Below, piece after piece: positions 27,472 to 35,856 of a stretch of DNA of 64,000 bases. A model generated the notes under the pieces. The model had not been told where the DNA came from. It made no database searches and saw only the letters and a program-made list of their open reading frames with translations. Positions within the stretch are counted from its first letter, which is position 1. Each line of letters opens with the position of its first letter. The translations under genes and the position numbers were made by a program. Origin of the DNA: Cuneatibacter sp. NSJ-177 (GTDB lineage: Bacteria > Bacillota > Clostridia > Lachnospirales > Lachnospiraceae); NCBI RefSeq assembly GCF_022867805.1, contig NZ_JALIFO010000002.1, positions 584,093 to 648,092 on the forward strand, read 5' to 3'.

Positions 27472-28617
27472 TTAGACGCCTGCCTGATATTTGATATCAC
27501 CTTCGCCTATGGTGTATACAACGCGCGCTCCCATGTCCGTACCGGGCAGGCCTTTGAACACAGCAAAGTTTGCATCTTTATTCACTTCAATCGATCCGAG
27601 GCGGTCCTGCAGCCCCAATACTCTGGCTGGGTGAATGGTCACCATCTTCAACACGCGAAGAGGATCCGCGCCCTCCCGGACAGCCTGTTCCATGTGGCTT
27701 AGCAGAGCGTCCAGACCCTCCAGAGGAGAGTCAACGGTCAGACAGCACTCCGTCCCCAGCGCATCCAGCTTGGCAACGGCGGACACATCGACAAAACGAG
27801 ATTCAAAAAAGGATTTGCGGCCGCCGATAGGTCCATAGACAATTCCGCATCCGCTTTCTGCAATTTCATCGAGATAATTTCCCGCACCCCAGGCGTGCTC
27901 GATCGTAAAGCGGACGCCGTATTTAGTCAGGCACTGAATGGCGGCGGCCATATCATTGTGCGTACAGTGAATACGGGCCGGTATCTCCTTTTTGAGAACC
28001 GGGATCGCCACTTCATACTGTTCGTTGCACTCCACCTGTTCCCCGCGCTCCTTGGCATCCAGGTACGCCTTTGCGTTGGCAAAATACTCTTCCAGGATGA
28101 AGGTGACGCCCATGCGGGAATCCGGTTCCATTCCTTGATTCTGAAACATGCCTTTCGGGTTCTCGCCGAGGGAGAGTTTCAGGCACATATTTCTTTTCAG
28201 GCACATCTCAAAGATGTTGTCGCCCCAGGTTCTGGCCGCAAAGCCGGTGCCGTCGATCACATCGCTGCTGCCGGGAATAACGCCCAGGGTGGTTATGCCG
28301 TTTTCCAATGCGTAATGGAAAACGGGATTCAACGGATCGGCGCTGTAGATTGCTTCCATCTCAGGGCTGACCGGGTGCGCCGTGTCGGTTCCGTAAAGAA
28401 GGCCGGTTGCCTCACCGTCAGGCCCAAGTCCTGCATGGGAGTGGCTGTCAACCAGACCGGGGAGAAGATTCAGACCGGTCAGATCCAGAACCTCCGCGCC
28501 CTCTGCCGCAAGGTTCTCTCCAATTTTTGTGATCTTCCCGTTCTCACAAAGGACATCGCCAACGAAGGGGGCCTCGTCCGTCTGGGGATAAATCGTCGCG
28601 TTTTTCAATAATAGCAT
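27472..28617 (-). CDS. Amidohydrolase with intact metal site
   Basis: This 381-residue amidohydrolase-superfamily protein has the N-terminal beta-sandwich and TIM barrel. The metal ligands are visible: H59 and H61 in DSHSHAG, histidines in RIHCTHND and FTIEHAWG, and the late aspartate in LTVDSPLEG. It resembles imidazolonepropionase, isoaspartyl dipeptidase or prolidase-like members, cytoplasmic enzymes that open cyclic amides or split dipeptides. It heads oppB by about 105 bp and follows a paralogue without metal ligands. A dipeptide or lactam substrate brought in by Opp is the simplest inference. Confidence 0.85.
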   Translation of the reverse strand: MLLLKNATIYPQTDEAPFVGDVLCENGKITKIGENLAAEGAEVLDLTGLNLLPGLVDSHSHAGLGPDGEATGLLYGTDTAHPVSPEMEAIYSADPLNPVFHYALENGITTLGVIPGSSDVIDGTGFAARTWGDNIFEMCLKRNMCLKLSLGENPKGMFQNQGMEPDSRMGVTFILEEYFANAKAYLDAKERGEQVECNEQYEVAIPVLKKEIPARIHCTHNDMAAAIQCLTKYGVRFTIEHAWGAGNYLDEIAESGCGIVYGPIGGRKSFFESRFVDVSAVAKLDALGTECCLTVDSPLEGLDALLSHMEQAVREGADPLRVLKMVTIHPARVLGLQDRLGSIEVNKDANFAVFKGLPGTDMGARVVYTIGEGDIKYQAGV

Positions 28618-28633
28618 GTTTCTGGCCTCCTCT

Positions 28634-29740
28634 TTACGCCTGATAAACCGTCTCGCCGCCGATTACGGTTTCCAAAAGCTTTGCTCCGCATTTTTCCATA
28701 GGATTTCCATCGTACACGACATAGTCTGCGTCGAGGCCTGCTTTTAAGAGACCGATCCGATCAGAAACGCCGAACAGCTCCGCAGGGTTTGCCGTCAGCA
28801 TACTGACGATAGTTTCGCTGTTCTTGCAGGTCTGCATCAACTTGGATACGTTCCAGAAAAGCATCTCACTTCCCCAGGACATGTCCGGTCCAAGAACTGT
28901 GAGGCCAAATTTTGTGCCGCTTTCCGCCATAGCGGTCAACTTCGAAAAATCAATTTTGTGCGCCAGCTGTACGGAGCTGCGGGAGGTATCGCCGAGGACG
29001 ACGGCTGCGTTTCTCTCCTTGATGGAATCGCATGCCCGGTCCGCCTCGTAGGAAAGCGTCAGGATGATCTTCATATCCGGATAAGGTTTGGTAATCTCAA
29101 ATAAGCGCTCCATTTCAGGCGCGTTCTCGCACGCGAAAAGAAGCGGCATCCGCCCGGAGCGGACCGCATCCATCACTTCTCTCGTTCTCTGACTGCGGTA
29201 GTCTGCGCCGTATTCCGTGCGGGCCAGCGCTTCCCTCAGCAGATTCGCCATCGACATCGGCGTCTTCGGGCCGCCCTTTCCCTTAAAGATTCGGATCACT
29301 TCGCTGGTAAAAGATCCTTTCAGCGCCACATCACGGCGAACCGTAATCTTGTTCACATTTTTTCCCACCGTTTTTACAACGGCGCAGGTTCCGCCCAGAA
29401 CCCCTTCATTTCCAGGGGTTACGACCATGCTTGTGATCCCTGCTTGATACAATTTCTGAAAAGAAAGCTCGTCCGGATCCAGGGAGTGCCAGATATCCAG
29501 ATAAGGAGTGACCGGATTGGAGTTTTCATTGTAATCCTTTGCAAAATAGGCCATGTCTTGCGTGCCGAGGAAATTGCCGGAATCAATAAAACCGGGAAAA
29601 ATGTCTTTTCCTGTCATGTCACGCATGCCGCCGCCGGATAAAGACTTCCCGATTTCTTCGATCTTCCCGTCTGCGATTTTCATGTCGCCCAGAAAGACTT
29701 CCCCATTTCCCACATGGATGATTGCATTTTTCAAAATCAT
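28634..29740 (-). CDS. Amidohydrolase paralogue lacking metal ligands
   Basis: This 368-residue protein aligns along its length with the next gene but is catalytically odd. Where the active paralogue has DSHSHAG it has DSGNFLG; RIHCTHND is replaced by LLFACENA, FTIEHAW by LTLSYEA, and LTVDSP by LTVLGP. Every metal ligand I can place is therefore missing. The frame is intact, so it is probably a regulatory or structural partner of the active enzyme. The start at 29740 (MILKNAII) has only a weak GTGGGT upstream; an earlier frame start adds 15 basic residues. It is the first gene of the peptide operon. Confidence 0.75.
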   Translation of the reverse strand: MILKNAIIHVGNGEVFLGDMKIADGKIEEIGKSLSGGGMRDMTGKDIFPGFIDSGNFLGTQDMAYFAKDYNENSNPVTPYLDIWHSLDPDELSFQKLYQAGITSMVVTPGNEGVLGGTCAVVKTVGKNVNKITVRRDVALKGSFTSEVIRIFKGKGGPKTPMSMANLLREALARTEYGADYRSQRTREVMDAVRSGRMPLLFACENAPEMERLFEITKPYPDMKIILTLSYEADRACDSIKERNAAVVLGDTSRSSVQLAHKIDFSKLTAMAESGTKFGLTVLGPDMSWGSEMLFWNVSKLMQTCKNSETIVSMLTANPAELFGVSDRIGLLKAGLDADYVVYDGNPMEKCGAKLLETVIGGETVYQA

Positions 29741-29805
29741 ACCCACTGTTCGCCGCCTTTTGTATCCAGCAGCTCTCCTTTCCACTTTCTATTAAATTAT
29801 TGGCA

Positions 29806-29824
29806 ATAGAATATCCTATTCTAT
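29806..29824. promoter_or_regulatory. Palindrome in the leader of the peptide operon
   Basis: A perfect 8-bp inverted repeat (ATAGAATA-TCC-TATTCTAT) lies about 35-53 nt downstream of the predicted start of transcription and 66-84 bp before the first gene. It suits a repressor operator. Confidence 0.55.
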
Positions 29825-29852
29825 GTACTTTTGTGACTTCTTAGTTTTGTGT

Positions 29853-30248
29853 CTATAGTGGTTCCATTTTACAAAAAACTACATTACTTGTCAATATATG
29901 ACAACAAATATCTGAGATACCATCAAAATTATTCGGAAAAATGTATAAAACAGTCTTTTCCTCTTTATTATCCATCGTTAAATTTATAATGATCAGAAAC
30001 GATAGGCCTGTTTGCCCCGAAAAGAAGAAAATATCTCTAAACAGGAGAACAGACAACGGCGTTAGGGCCATATAAATGCTCGCGCCCGATAAAGTATGAT
30101 AGATATGACTATCTTTCCCTCTTTCACATTTATAGGCTGAAAAGGGAAATAGTAGATTGATTTTTTCGCCATCTTGCTCTAAAATAAGCCTTATAGCATT
30201 GGCTAATTGCACAAATTCAAGCCCGAATTTTTCACTTTCGACGGACAA
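29853..30248 (-). CDS. Unrecognised 131-residue ORF in a low-GC island
   Basis: This frame would start with TTG at 30248, preceded by a strong GAGGAGG. The N-terminal half (KFGLEFVQLANAIRLILEQD) reads like a helical protein segment. The second half is hydrophobic, and its end overlaps the opp promoter. Base composition is much poorer in GC than its neighbours. I do not recognise a family. It may be a small gene, a decayed regulator or a chance frame; the ribosome site is the best argument for a gene. Confidence 0.35.
   Translation of the reverse strand: MSVESEKFGLEFVQLANAIRLILEQDGEKINLLFPFSAYKCERGKDSHIYHTLSGASIYMALTPLSVLLFRDIFFFSGQTGLSFLIIINLTMDNKEEKTVLYIFPNNFDGISDICCHILTSNVVFCKMEPL
29866..29894 (-). 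promoter_or_regulatory. Promoter of the amidohydrolase-opp operon
   Basis: On the minus strand TTGACA (29894-29889) and TAAAAT (29871-29866) are 17 bp apart, a near-consensus promoter with transcription expected from about 29859. Confidence 0.75.
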
Positions 30249-30352
30249 TTCCGCCTCCTCGGCTTTTCTCTTTGATTTTTAAAGGGCGGATGGGAGAATG
30301 AAATCTTATCAATTCAAAATATTTCTAGTCTGTGAGATAAGGAGAGAGCGAT

Positions 30353-31969
30353 ATGATATTACCATTTGACCCCTTAAAGTATTCTTATGCCTCCCGCCGG
30401 AGAGTCATGTATGCAAAAAACGGCATGGTCTGCACCTCTCAGCCGCTGGCGGCCCAGGCAGGCCTCGCCATTTTACGGCAGGGAGGGAACGCGGCCGACG
30501 CCGCTGTAGCGGCAGCGGCCTGTCTGACCGTGGTGGAGCCAAGCTGCAATGGGATTGGCGGCGATGCTTTTGCTTTGATCTGGATTGAAAAAGAGAAGAA
30601 GCTATATGGACTCAACGGAAGCGGACCGGCACCGATGCTGCTGGACGTCTCCGCTATCCGGGAAAAATATGGCGCCATGCCGAAATATGGCTGGATACCG
30701 GTTACCGTTCCCGGAATTCCATCTGCCTGGGCCACCCTGTCTGGCCAGTATGGAAAGCTGCCGTTTGAAGACCTGATGAAACCTGCCATCCGTTACGCCG
30801 AGGAAGGATACCCCCTTTCCCCGGTGATCTCCGAACAGTGGGGCCGGGCCTACCGGGAATTTGAGAAAAATTGCCGGGAGGAGAGCCAAGAGTATTGGTT
30901 TCGGACATTTGCGCCCAAAGGACGGGCTTACCGCGCAGGCGAGATCGTCACCTTGCCGGACCATGGAAAAACGCTTGCGGAAATCGGGCGGACCAAGGCC
31001 GAATCCTTTTACCGAGGCGCGCTGGCGGAGAAAATCGACGCCTGGTCGAGAAAAACCGGCGGCTATCTCCGAAAGGAAGATCTTGCAGCCTATCATGCGG
31101 AAGCCGTCACTCCCATTGAAACCAACTACCGGGGGTATACCGTCTCTGAGATTCCGCCCAACGGCCATGGCGTGGTCGCGCTGATGGCTTTAAATATTCT
31201 AGAAGGATTTGAGTTCCACACCCGCGATACCGCAGAGACCATCCACCGGCAGATCGAATCCATGAAACTGGCCTTTGTGGATGGCCAGCGCTATGTCACC
31301 GATCCTCGTCATATGAAGGTGACGGTGGATCAGTTGCTTTCCAGACAGTACGCGGCAGAACGCCGCCGCCTGATTGGAGAAGAGGCCGTGGATCCGGTCT
31401 GCGGAGACCCGGCCTGCGGCGGCACGGTCTATCTCTGCGCCGCGGACGGGGAGGGCAATATGATTTCTTATATCCAGTCGAATTACATGGGCTTTGGTTC
31501 CGCCGTCGTAATTCCGGAGACGGGCATCGCCATGCAGAACCGCGGCGCCAATTTTTATTTGGATCCGGCCAGCGAAAACTGTGCCGCCCCCGGAAAAAGA
31601 CCTTATCACACCATCATTCCGGGCTTTCTCCTAAAGGACGGCGAGGCCGTTGGTCCCTTCGGCGTGATGGGAGGCTTCATGCAGCCCCAAGGCCATTTGC
31701 AGATGGTAACAAACCTCGTCGACTTTCACATGAATCCCCAGGAATCCCTGGATGCCCCTCGCTGGCAGTGGGTCGGCGGAAAAAACATCGAGGTGGAGCG
31801 GGATTTCCCGCCTGTGCTTACAGAACAGCTGATGCGGATGGGCCATATTGTCAAGGTGGTGCCGGATGGAAGAACCATGGGATGCGGACAGATTATCTGG
31901 AAAAATGAAGAAGGGGTTCTGGCAGGCGGTTCGGAACCCCGCACGGATGGAATTGCGGCGGCCTATTGA
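30353..31969 (+). CDS. Gamma-glutamyltransferase-family protein (YwrD-like)
   Basis: This 538-residue Ntn-hydrolase has the family's N-terminal GGNAADAAVAAAACLTVVEP and NGIGGDAFALIW, and IPPNGHG before the processing site. The expected autocleavage threonine is in CGGTVYLCAADGEG, which would become the N-terminal nucleophile of the small subunit. No signal peptide is seen, unlike secreted GGTs, so it is probably cytoplasmic, as in the YwrD group. It may hydrolyse gamma-glutamyl amides or peptides, fitting the adjacent peptide-uptake operon. It stands alone on the plus strand, convergent with a Crp/Fnr gene. Confidence 0.88.
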   Translation: MILPFDPLKYSYASRRRVMYAKNGMVCTSQPLAAQAGLAILRQGGNAADAAVAAAACLTVVEPSCNGIGGDAFALIWIEKEKKLYGLNGSGPAPMLLDVSAIREKYGAMPKYGWIPVTVPGIPSAWATLSGQYGKLPFEDLMKPAIRYAEEGYPLSPVISEQWGRAYREFEKNCREESQEYWFRTFAPKGRAYRAGEIVTLPDHGKTLAEIGRTKAESFYRGALAEKIDAWSRKTGGYLRKEDLAAYHAEAVTPIETNYRGYTVSEIPPNGHGVVALMALNILEGFEFHTRDTAETIHRQIESMKLAFVDGQRYVTDPRHMKVTVDQLLSRQYAAERRRLIGEEAVDPVCGDPACGGTVYLCAADGEGNMISYIQSNYMGFGSAVVIPETGIAMQNRGANFYLDPASENCAAPGKRPYHTIIPGFLLKDGEAVGPFGVMGGFMQPQGHLQMVTNLVDFHMNPQESLDAPRWQWVGGKNIEVERDFPPVLTEQLMRMGHIVKVVPDGRTMGCGQIIWKNEEGVLAGGSEPRTDGIAAAY

Positions 31970-31988
31970 CAGGCCGCCGCCGAGGTTT

Positions 31989-32627
31989 TTATAAGAACTG
32001 TTCCAGGGACTGACGGTCCAGCAGGTGCAGCACGTGACCTTCGATCCGAAAGTACCCGGCTTCCTCCATGCGCCGGAGCTCCTGGTTCAGGGAAGAACGG
32101 GATACATGAAGGGTATTGGCCCAGATCGTCTGGGACTTAGGCAGACGAATATATTCATTCTGGGACAGGTTATTCATGCTGAGAAGCCAAAATGAAATTC
32201 TCTGCTGGATCGTCTGATAATGTAGGCAATTGAGCAGCGTCTGATTTTTCATCCCCCTTTCCGCTGTGTACAGCAGGAAGGAGTACATCATCTCCGGATC
32301 TTCCCTCAGCATACGTTCAAAAACAGAAGTTGCGATCCACGCAACTTCTGTTTTTTTCACAGCCACAAGGGCATACGTATATACTTTTTTTCCGGTGAAA
32401 TAAAGGAACTCTGGAAAAACATCGTCATTTTCAAAATAAGCGCAGCACAGCTCATTCCCGTTAAAGGTATACTTTTCCGCTTTCAGGCAGCCGTCCACAA
32501 CAATCCCAAATTCTTTGATGGGATCATGGATCGGATGAATGAGGCTTGCCGTCTTGTACGTAGAAAACCTCAGGTACTTGGCGAAGGTTTCATGGTGAAG
32601 GCATTGGCTGGCAAACGATGTTCTCAA
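31989..32627 (-). CDS. Crp/Fnr-family transcriptional regulator
   Basis: This 212-residue regulator has an N-terminal cyclic-nucleotide-binding-like sensor domain and a C-terminal winged helix (RLPKSQTIWANTLHVSRSSLNQELRRME). The start is TTG at 32627 with GGAGGG 6 nt before it. It lacks an FNR-type cysteine cluster, though C and CC occur at GCLKAEK and ELCCAYF. The layout recalls CprK-type regulators that sense phenolic compounds. It ends the minus-strand operon that holds an arylsulfotransferase-thioredoxin fusion, and a CRP-geometry palindrome lies at that operon's promoter, so it probably controls its own operon. Confidence 0.85.
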   Translation of the reverse strand: MRTSFASQCLHHETFAKYLRFSTYKTASLIHPIHDPIKEFGIVVDGCLKAEKYTFNGNELCCAYFENDDVFPEFLYFTGKKVYTYALVAVKKTEVAWIATSVFERMLREDPEMMYSFLLYTAERGMKNQTLLNCLHYQTIQQRISFWLLSMNNLSQNEYIRLPKSQTIWANTLHVSRSSLNQELRRMEEAGYFRIEGHVLHLLDRQSLEQFL

Positions 32628-32645
32628 CAGAGTCCCTCCTGATAC

Positions 32646-34457
32646 TTATGCGAGCGCCTGATCCAAGAAATCACAGACATCGTCGTAGGCTCGTTCCCCA
32701 TTGAAGCGCTGCAGCTCTTTCCCGGCCCGGTAGACCGCCACAACCGGAATCCCTTCCACATGGCAGCCCTCCGCAATGTCTTTATTCTCATCGACATTGA
32801 CAAAACGGACGTGGAAATTGTCGCTGAATTCCTCCTTTAAAGCTTCTTCTAAGACCGGGTGGAGAGCTTTGCAGTGTACGCACCGCTCCGCGCCGAAGAG
32901 TACCAGCACTGGTTTATCTCTTACCTTCAGCACCTTATCATTCCAGTCCGCCAGGGAGGAAACCGGCTCAAACACGCTGGTATCCACAGTGAATACCTTC
33001 TCCCGTTTGCTGACATCTTCCTCATCGTCCGTGGCGACGCACAGAGCGACATCCTGATAATAAGGAAGCGTTCCTTTCACATCGATCACTTTCTTCGCGC
33101 CGAACGCGCCTGCGTTCGCAACCCGGAAGGTCGTATTCTCCATCTTGGGGATTGGGACCTCCACAGGCACAGGCTCTTGGGGAACATAACTGTATGGATA
33201 ACGGTAGGCACGGTAAATCATGTTGTTCCTCGGCCCTGTCTCATTATGAGTATAGTAGGGTGAAATCCATTCCCATACAATTTCATGTTCTTTTGTCACC
33301 TCTATTATACGTCCGTCGCTTCCTTCTGTCACTAGGGTATTTCCATTGGGAAGACGCTGCGCGCTGGAAACATAAGGGCTATAGAACTTGCTGGCGTCGG
33401 TGGGGATGGCGTTTCCCAGTTCCTTCGGCGTCAGCTTCCATACGACCTCCAGGGTAACGGGATTAAATTCCAGTACGCGGCTGTAATCGCGCAGCGCATT
33501 TTTGGTCCCGTTTTTCGAACCCGGATTGGGCACGCCGTAACCGGCCCAGCCGCCGTTGTCGAAAACCAACAGGTTCCCCTCTCCCGGCAGTCCCTTCGGG
33601 ATCATGTGGAAATGGTGCTGGCCAATGATCCATCCGAGTTTCTTCAACTCCGGCGTCGCGTTGAAATCCGGTCCGATTTTCCAGACAATATGCCCGGTTT
33701 CTTTGTCAAGAATTGCCAGAATGTTGGATTCGCGGCAGTCAAAGATGATGTTATCCGGCTTAAAGCGTTTGTCCCCCTGGTCATACCACTTGTTCGGCCC
33801 CAGATAACTCATGCAGTTGACATGCTGGTAATCCCCGATCCCGCCGTCGGAGGAGCGCAGATTCGGATCACGGGCCAGGACGTTTAACGCCGCCTCATCA
33901 AATCCCATTTCGTCAAAATGGTCGGAGATAGACCATTTCCAGAGAATATTGCCTTCCCAGTCCACTTCGATCATACAGTCGTCCAGCAATTTTTTATCCG
34001 AAACTTTCGGATTGTGCAGCGTCTGATGCACCAAAATCAGGGTATTTCCCGAAAGGGGCTTTGCCTCCATGCCGGGCACGTAATATCCCACAGGATTTCC
34101 TTCCCGCTGGTAATCATGGTGCTGGCGGGCCATCCACCGGTGATCCCTGCCCGGATCGTTGATCTCCTCAAATTGATCAAATTTCCATACAATATTTCCA
34201 TCGTAGTCAATTTCAATTAAGTTGACGCCGTCCTGCATGCCATAATCTGGATGACGGTAACCGGATAAACCCATCACATATCCGCCGGGCAGAAGCTTGG
34301 GCGGCATGGCGTGCATATTCCAGCGCCGGATTTCATTGCCGTTCATATCGAACAGCAAAACCCCATCGTTGATCAACGGTACGATTGTGTATCCACTCCA
34401 GCATTTTTCCGGGTCATAAATTGTGACTCCGTGAGGGAAAATACTCGGCTGTCCCAT
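32646..34457 (-). CDS. Arylsulfotransferase-like propeller fused to thioredoxin
   Basis: This 603-residue protein is a two-domain fusion. Residues 1-480 look like an ASST-type beta-propeller: HGVTIYDPEKCWSGYT at the start, then blade repeats such as EIDYDGNIVWKF, EVDWEGNILWKW, LDKETGHIVWKI and EFNPVTLEVVWKL, with histidines at RQHHDY and GQHHFHMIP. Residues 505-603 are a thioredoxin domain with active site C526-V-H-C529 and the cis-proline loop GIPVV. No signal peptide is present, although characterised Gram-negative ASSTs are periplasmic. ASST enzymes move sulfate between phenols without PAPS. The fused thioredoxin and adjacent reductase suggest a redox-controlled or redox-coupled enzyme. 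Activity is inferred. Confidence 0.82.
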   Translation of the reverse strand: MGQPSIFPHGVTIYDPEKCWSGYTIVPLINDGVLLFDMNGNEIRRWNMHAMPPKLLPGGYVMGLSGYRHPDYGMQDGVNLIEIDYDGNIVWKFDQFEEINDPGRDHRWMARQHHDYQREGNPVGYYVPGMEAKPLSGNTLILVHQTLHNPKVSDKKLLDDCMIEVDWEGNILWKWSISDHFDEMGFDEAALNVLARDPNLRSSDGGIGDYQHVNCMSYLGPNKWYDQGDKRFKPDNIIFDCRESNILAILDKETGHIVWKIGPDFNATPELKKLGWIIGQHHFHMIPKGLPGEGNLLVFDNGGWAGYGVPNPGSKNGTKNALRDYSRVLEFNPVTLEVVWKLTPKELGNAIPTDASKFYSPYVSSAQRLPNGNTLVTEGSDGRIIEVTKEHEIVWEWISPYYTHNETGPRNNMIYRAYRYPYSYVPQEPVPVEVPIPKMENTTFRVANAGAFGAKKVIDVKGTLPYYQDVALCVATDDEEDVSKREKVFTVDTSVFEPVSSLADWNDKVLKVRDKPVLVLFGAERCVHCKALHPVLEEALKEEFSDNFHVRFVNVDENKDIAEGCHVEGIPVVAVYRAGKELQRFNGERAYDDVCDFLDQALA

Positions 34458-34476
34458 GTTTCATTCCTCCATTCGT

Positions 34477-35646
34477 TTACTTTTCCAGGTTTGTCAGTTT
34501 CCCATTCTCATAATAAGCGCAGGCAGGCGACGCGGTTAAACCAAGCTGCTGATATAAAAGCGTCTGCCTTGTAATATCCTGGCGGATGACACGGTATTGG
34601 TCTTTCAGCCTCAGTTCCATCTTGGTAACCGCCTCAATCTGTGCATTGTCATAAGGATTGTAGAAAAGAAAAGCAACCTTTCCGCTGTCCGGCGAGAGTA
34701 TCGCATCCAGCTGCTTTTTCTCTTTCACGTAGCGCTCGCTGGCAGTCGCCGCAATCGCCCCGTCGGACGCGGAGGTAACCACCTGCCTCAGGAACGTCTG
34801 CGTACAGTCGCCAACCGCGTAAATCCCCGGCACGCTGGTTTCTTTCTTCTCATTCACTTTGATATAGCCTTTGCCGTCGCATTCCACCAGATCCTTGACA
34901 AAATCTGTCTGCGGAACCATTCCTACAAAGAAAAAGATCCCGTCGGCTTTTACTTCCGTGCTCGTGTTGGTCACAACATTTTTGATCACGAGGCTCTCCA
35001 CGCTGGCGTTTCCTTTGATCTCCTGTAAAGTGGAGTTCCAGATAAATTTTATTTTGGGATTGTGGAAGGCTGTTTCCGCGGCCACCTCGTTGCAGTCCAG
35101 ATGGCCCTCTTCATGCAATACAATGACTGTGACACTGGAAGCAAATCCCGTCAGATAATCGGCTTCTTCAATCGCCTGGTCTCCGGCGCCCAATACATAG
35201 ATATTCTTTCCTTTAAAAAATTCGGCGTCACAGGTCGCGCAATAAGCGACTCCATGGCCGGTAAACTCGGTCTCGCCGGGTATCCCCAGGCTCCTGGGCT
35301 TGGTTCCCATATCCAGTATCACACAATTCGACTCAAAATCGCCCCTCCGTTTGGTATGTACGAGGAAGTTCCCATTTTCCAGCTTTTCTAACCCGATTAC
35401 CGTGGTCCGCTTAAATTCGTTGGTCGCATAGCTTTGCGCGTGTTCCCGGAACCGTTCCATCAGTCCGGCGCCGCTTTCGGAAACCACGCTCGGGTAATTC
35501 CGGATTTCCACTGTATCGTTAACCCGGCCTCCGTAATTGCCTTTTTCAATCAATAGGGTCTTCCTCTGCGCGCGTCCGGCATAAATTGCCGCCGCCAGGC
35601 CGCCGGGCCCTCCGCCGATAATGATGACATCGTATGTCCCGCCCAT
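34477..35646 (-). CDS. Thioredoxin reductase-like flavoprotein with extra C-terminal domain
   Basis: The first 310 or so residues match thioredoxin reductase: FAD motif GGGPGGLAAAIYAGRA, redox cysteines C136-A-T-C139, NADPH-binding GAGDQAIEEA and late FAD motif GIYAVGDC. A further 75 residues follow (from about residue 315, VAFLFYNPYDNAQIEAV to the end). They look like a thioredoxin fold whose CxxC position reads NPYDN, so this domain would be redox-dead, perhaps docking the partner. It is the first gene of the operon with the ASST-thioredoxin fusion 19 bp downstream, its probable electron acceptor. Total length 389, against about 310-320 for TrxB. Confidence 0.85.
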   Translation of the reverse strand: MGGTYDVIIIGGGPGGLAAAIYAGRAQRKTLLIEKGNYGGRVNDTVEIRNYPSVVSESGAGLMERFREHAQSYATNEFKRTTVIGLEKLENGNFLVHTKRRGDFESNCVILDMGTKPRSLGIPGETEFTGHGVAYCATCDAEFFKGKNIYVLGAGDQAIEEADYLTGFASSVTVIVLHEEGHLDCNEVAAETAFHNPKIKFIWNSTLQEIKGNASVESLVIKNVVTNTSTEVKADGIFFFVGMVPQTDFVKDLVECDGKGYIKVNEKKETSVPGIYAVGDCTQTFLRQVVTSASDGAIAATASERYVKEKKQLDAILSPDSGKVAFLFYNPYDNAQIEAVTKMELRLKDQYRVIRQDITRQTLLYQQLGLTASPACAYYENGKLTNLEK

Positions 35647-35726
35647 TTTTAATGCTCCTTTTCTTGTCTCGATTCTATGTTACGGATATTCCGCCTGCTG
35701 TCCCATTACTACTATGATCAGTTACT

Positions 35727-35755
35727 ATTATGATAACACTCTTTTTTTCACAAAA
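35727..35755 (-). promoter_or_regulatory. Promoter of the TrxR-like/ASST-Trx/Crp operon
   Basis: On the minus strand a TATCAT/CATAAT -10 region (35735-35727) follows a weak TTTTGT/TTGTGA -35. Transcription would start near 35720-35723, about 75 nt before the reductase gene. The poor -35 is typical of an activator-dependent promoter. Confidence 0.55.
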
Positions 35756-35757
35756 CT

Positions 35758-35773
35758 TGTTGGAGGTCCAACA
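35758..35773. promoter_or_regulatory. CRP-geometry palindrome TGTTG-N6-CAACA
   Basis: TGTTGGAGGTCCAACA is a 16-bp inverted repeat (7-bp arms, 2-bp centre) with the same spacing as the CRP site TGTGA-N6-TCACA. Its centre is about 42-46 bp upstream of the predicted start, the class-II activator position. The operon's own Crp/Fnr regulator is the obvious candidate. Confidence 0.7.
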
Positions 35774-35856
35774 GAGCGTTAAAATTATATTACTCTAAAT
35801 CAGGTGAAAAAAACGGCGTGGTTTTTACAAATCACGCCGTTCGCCGCAGGTAGCCC

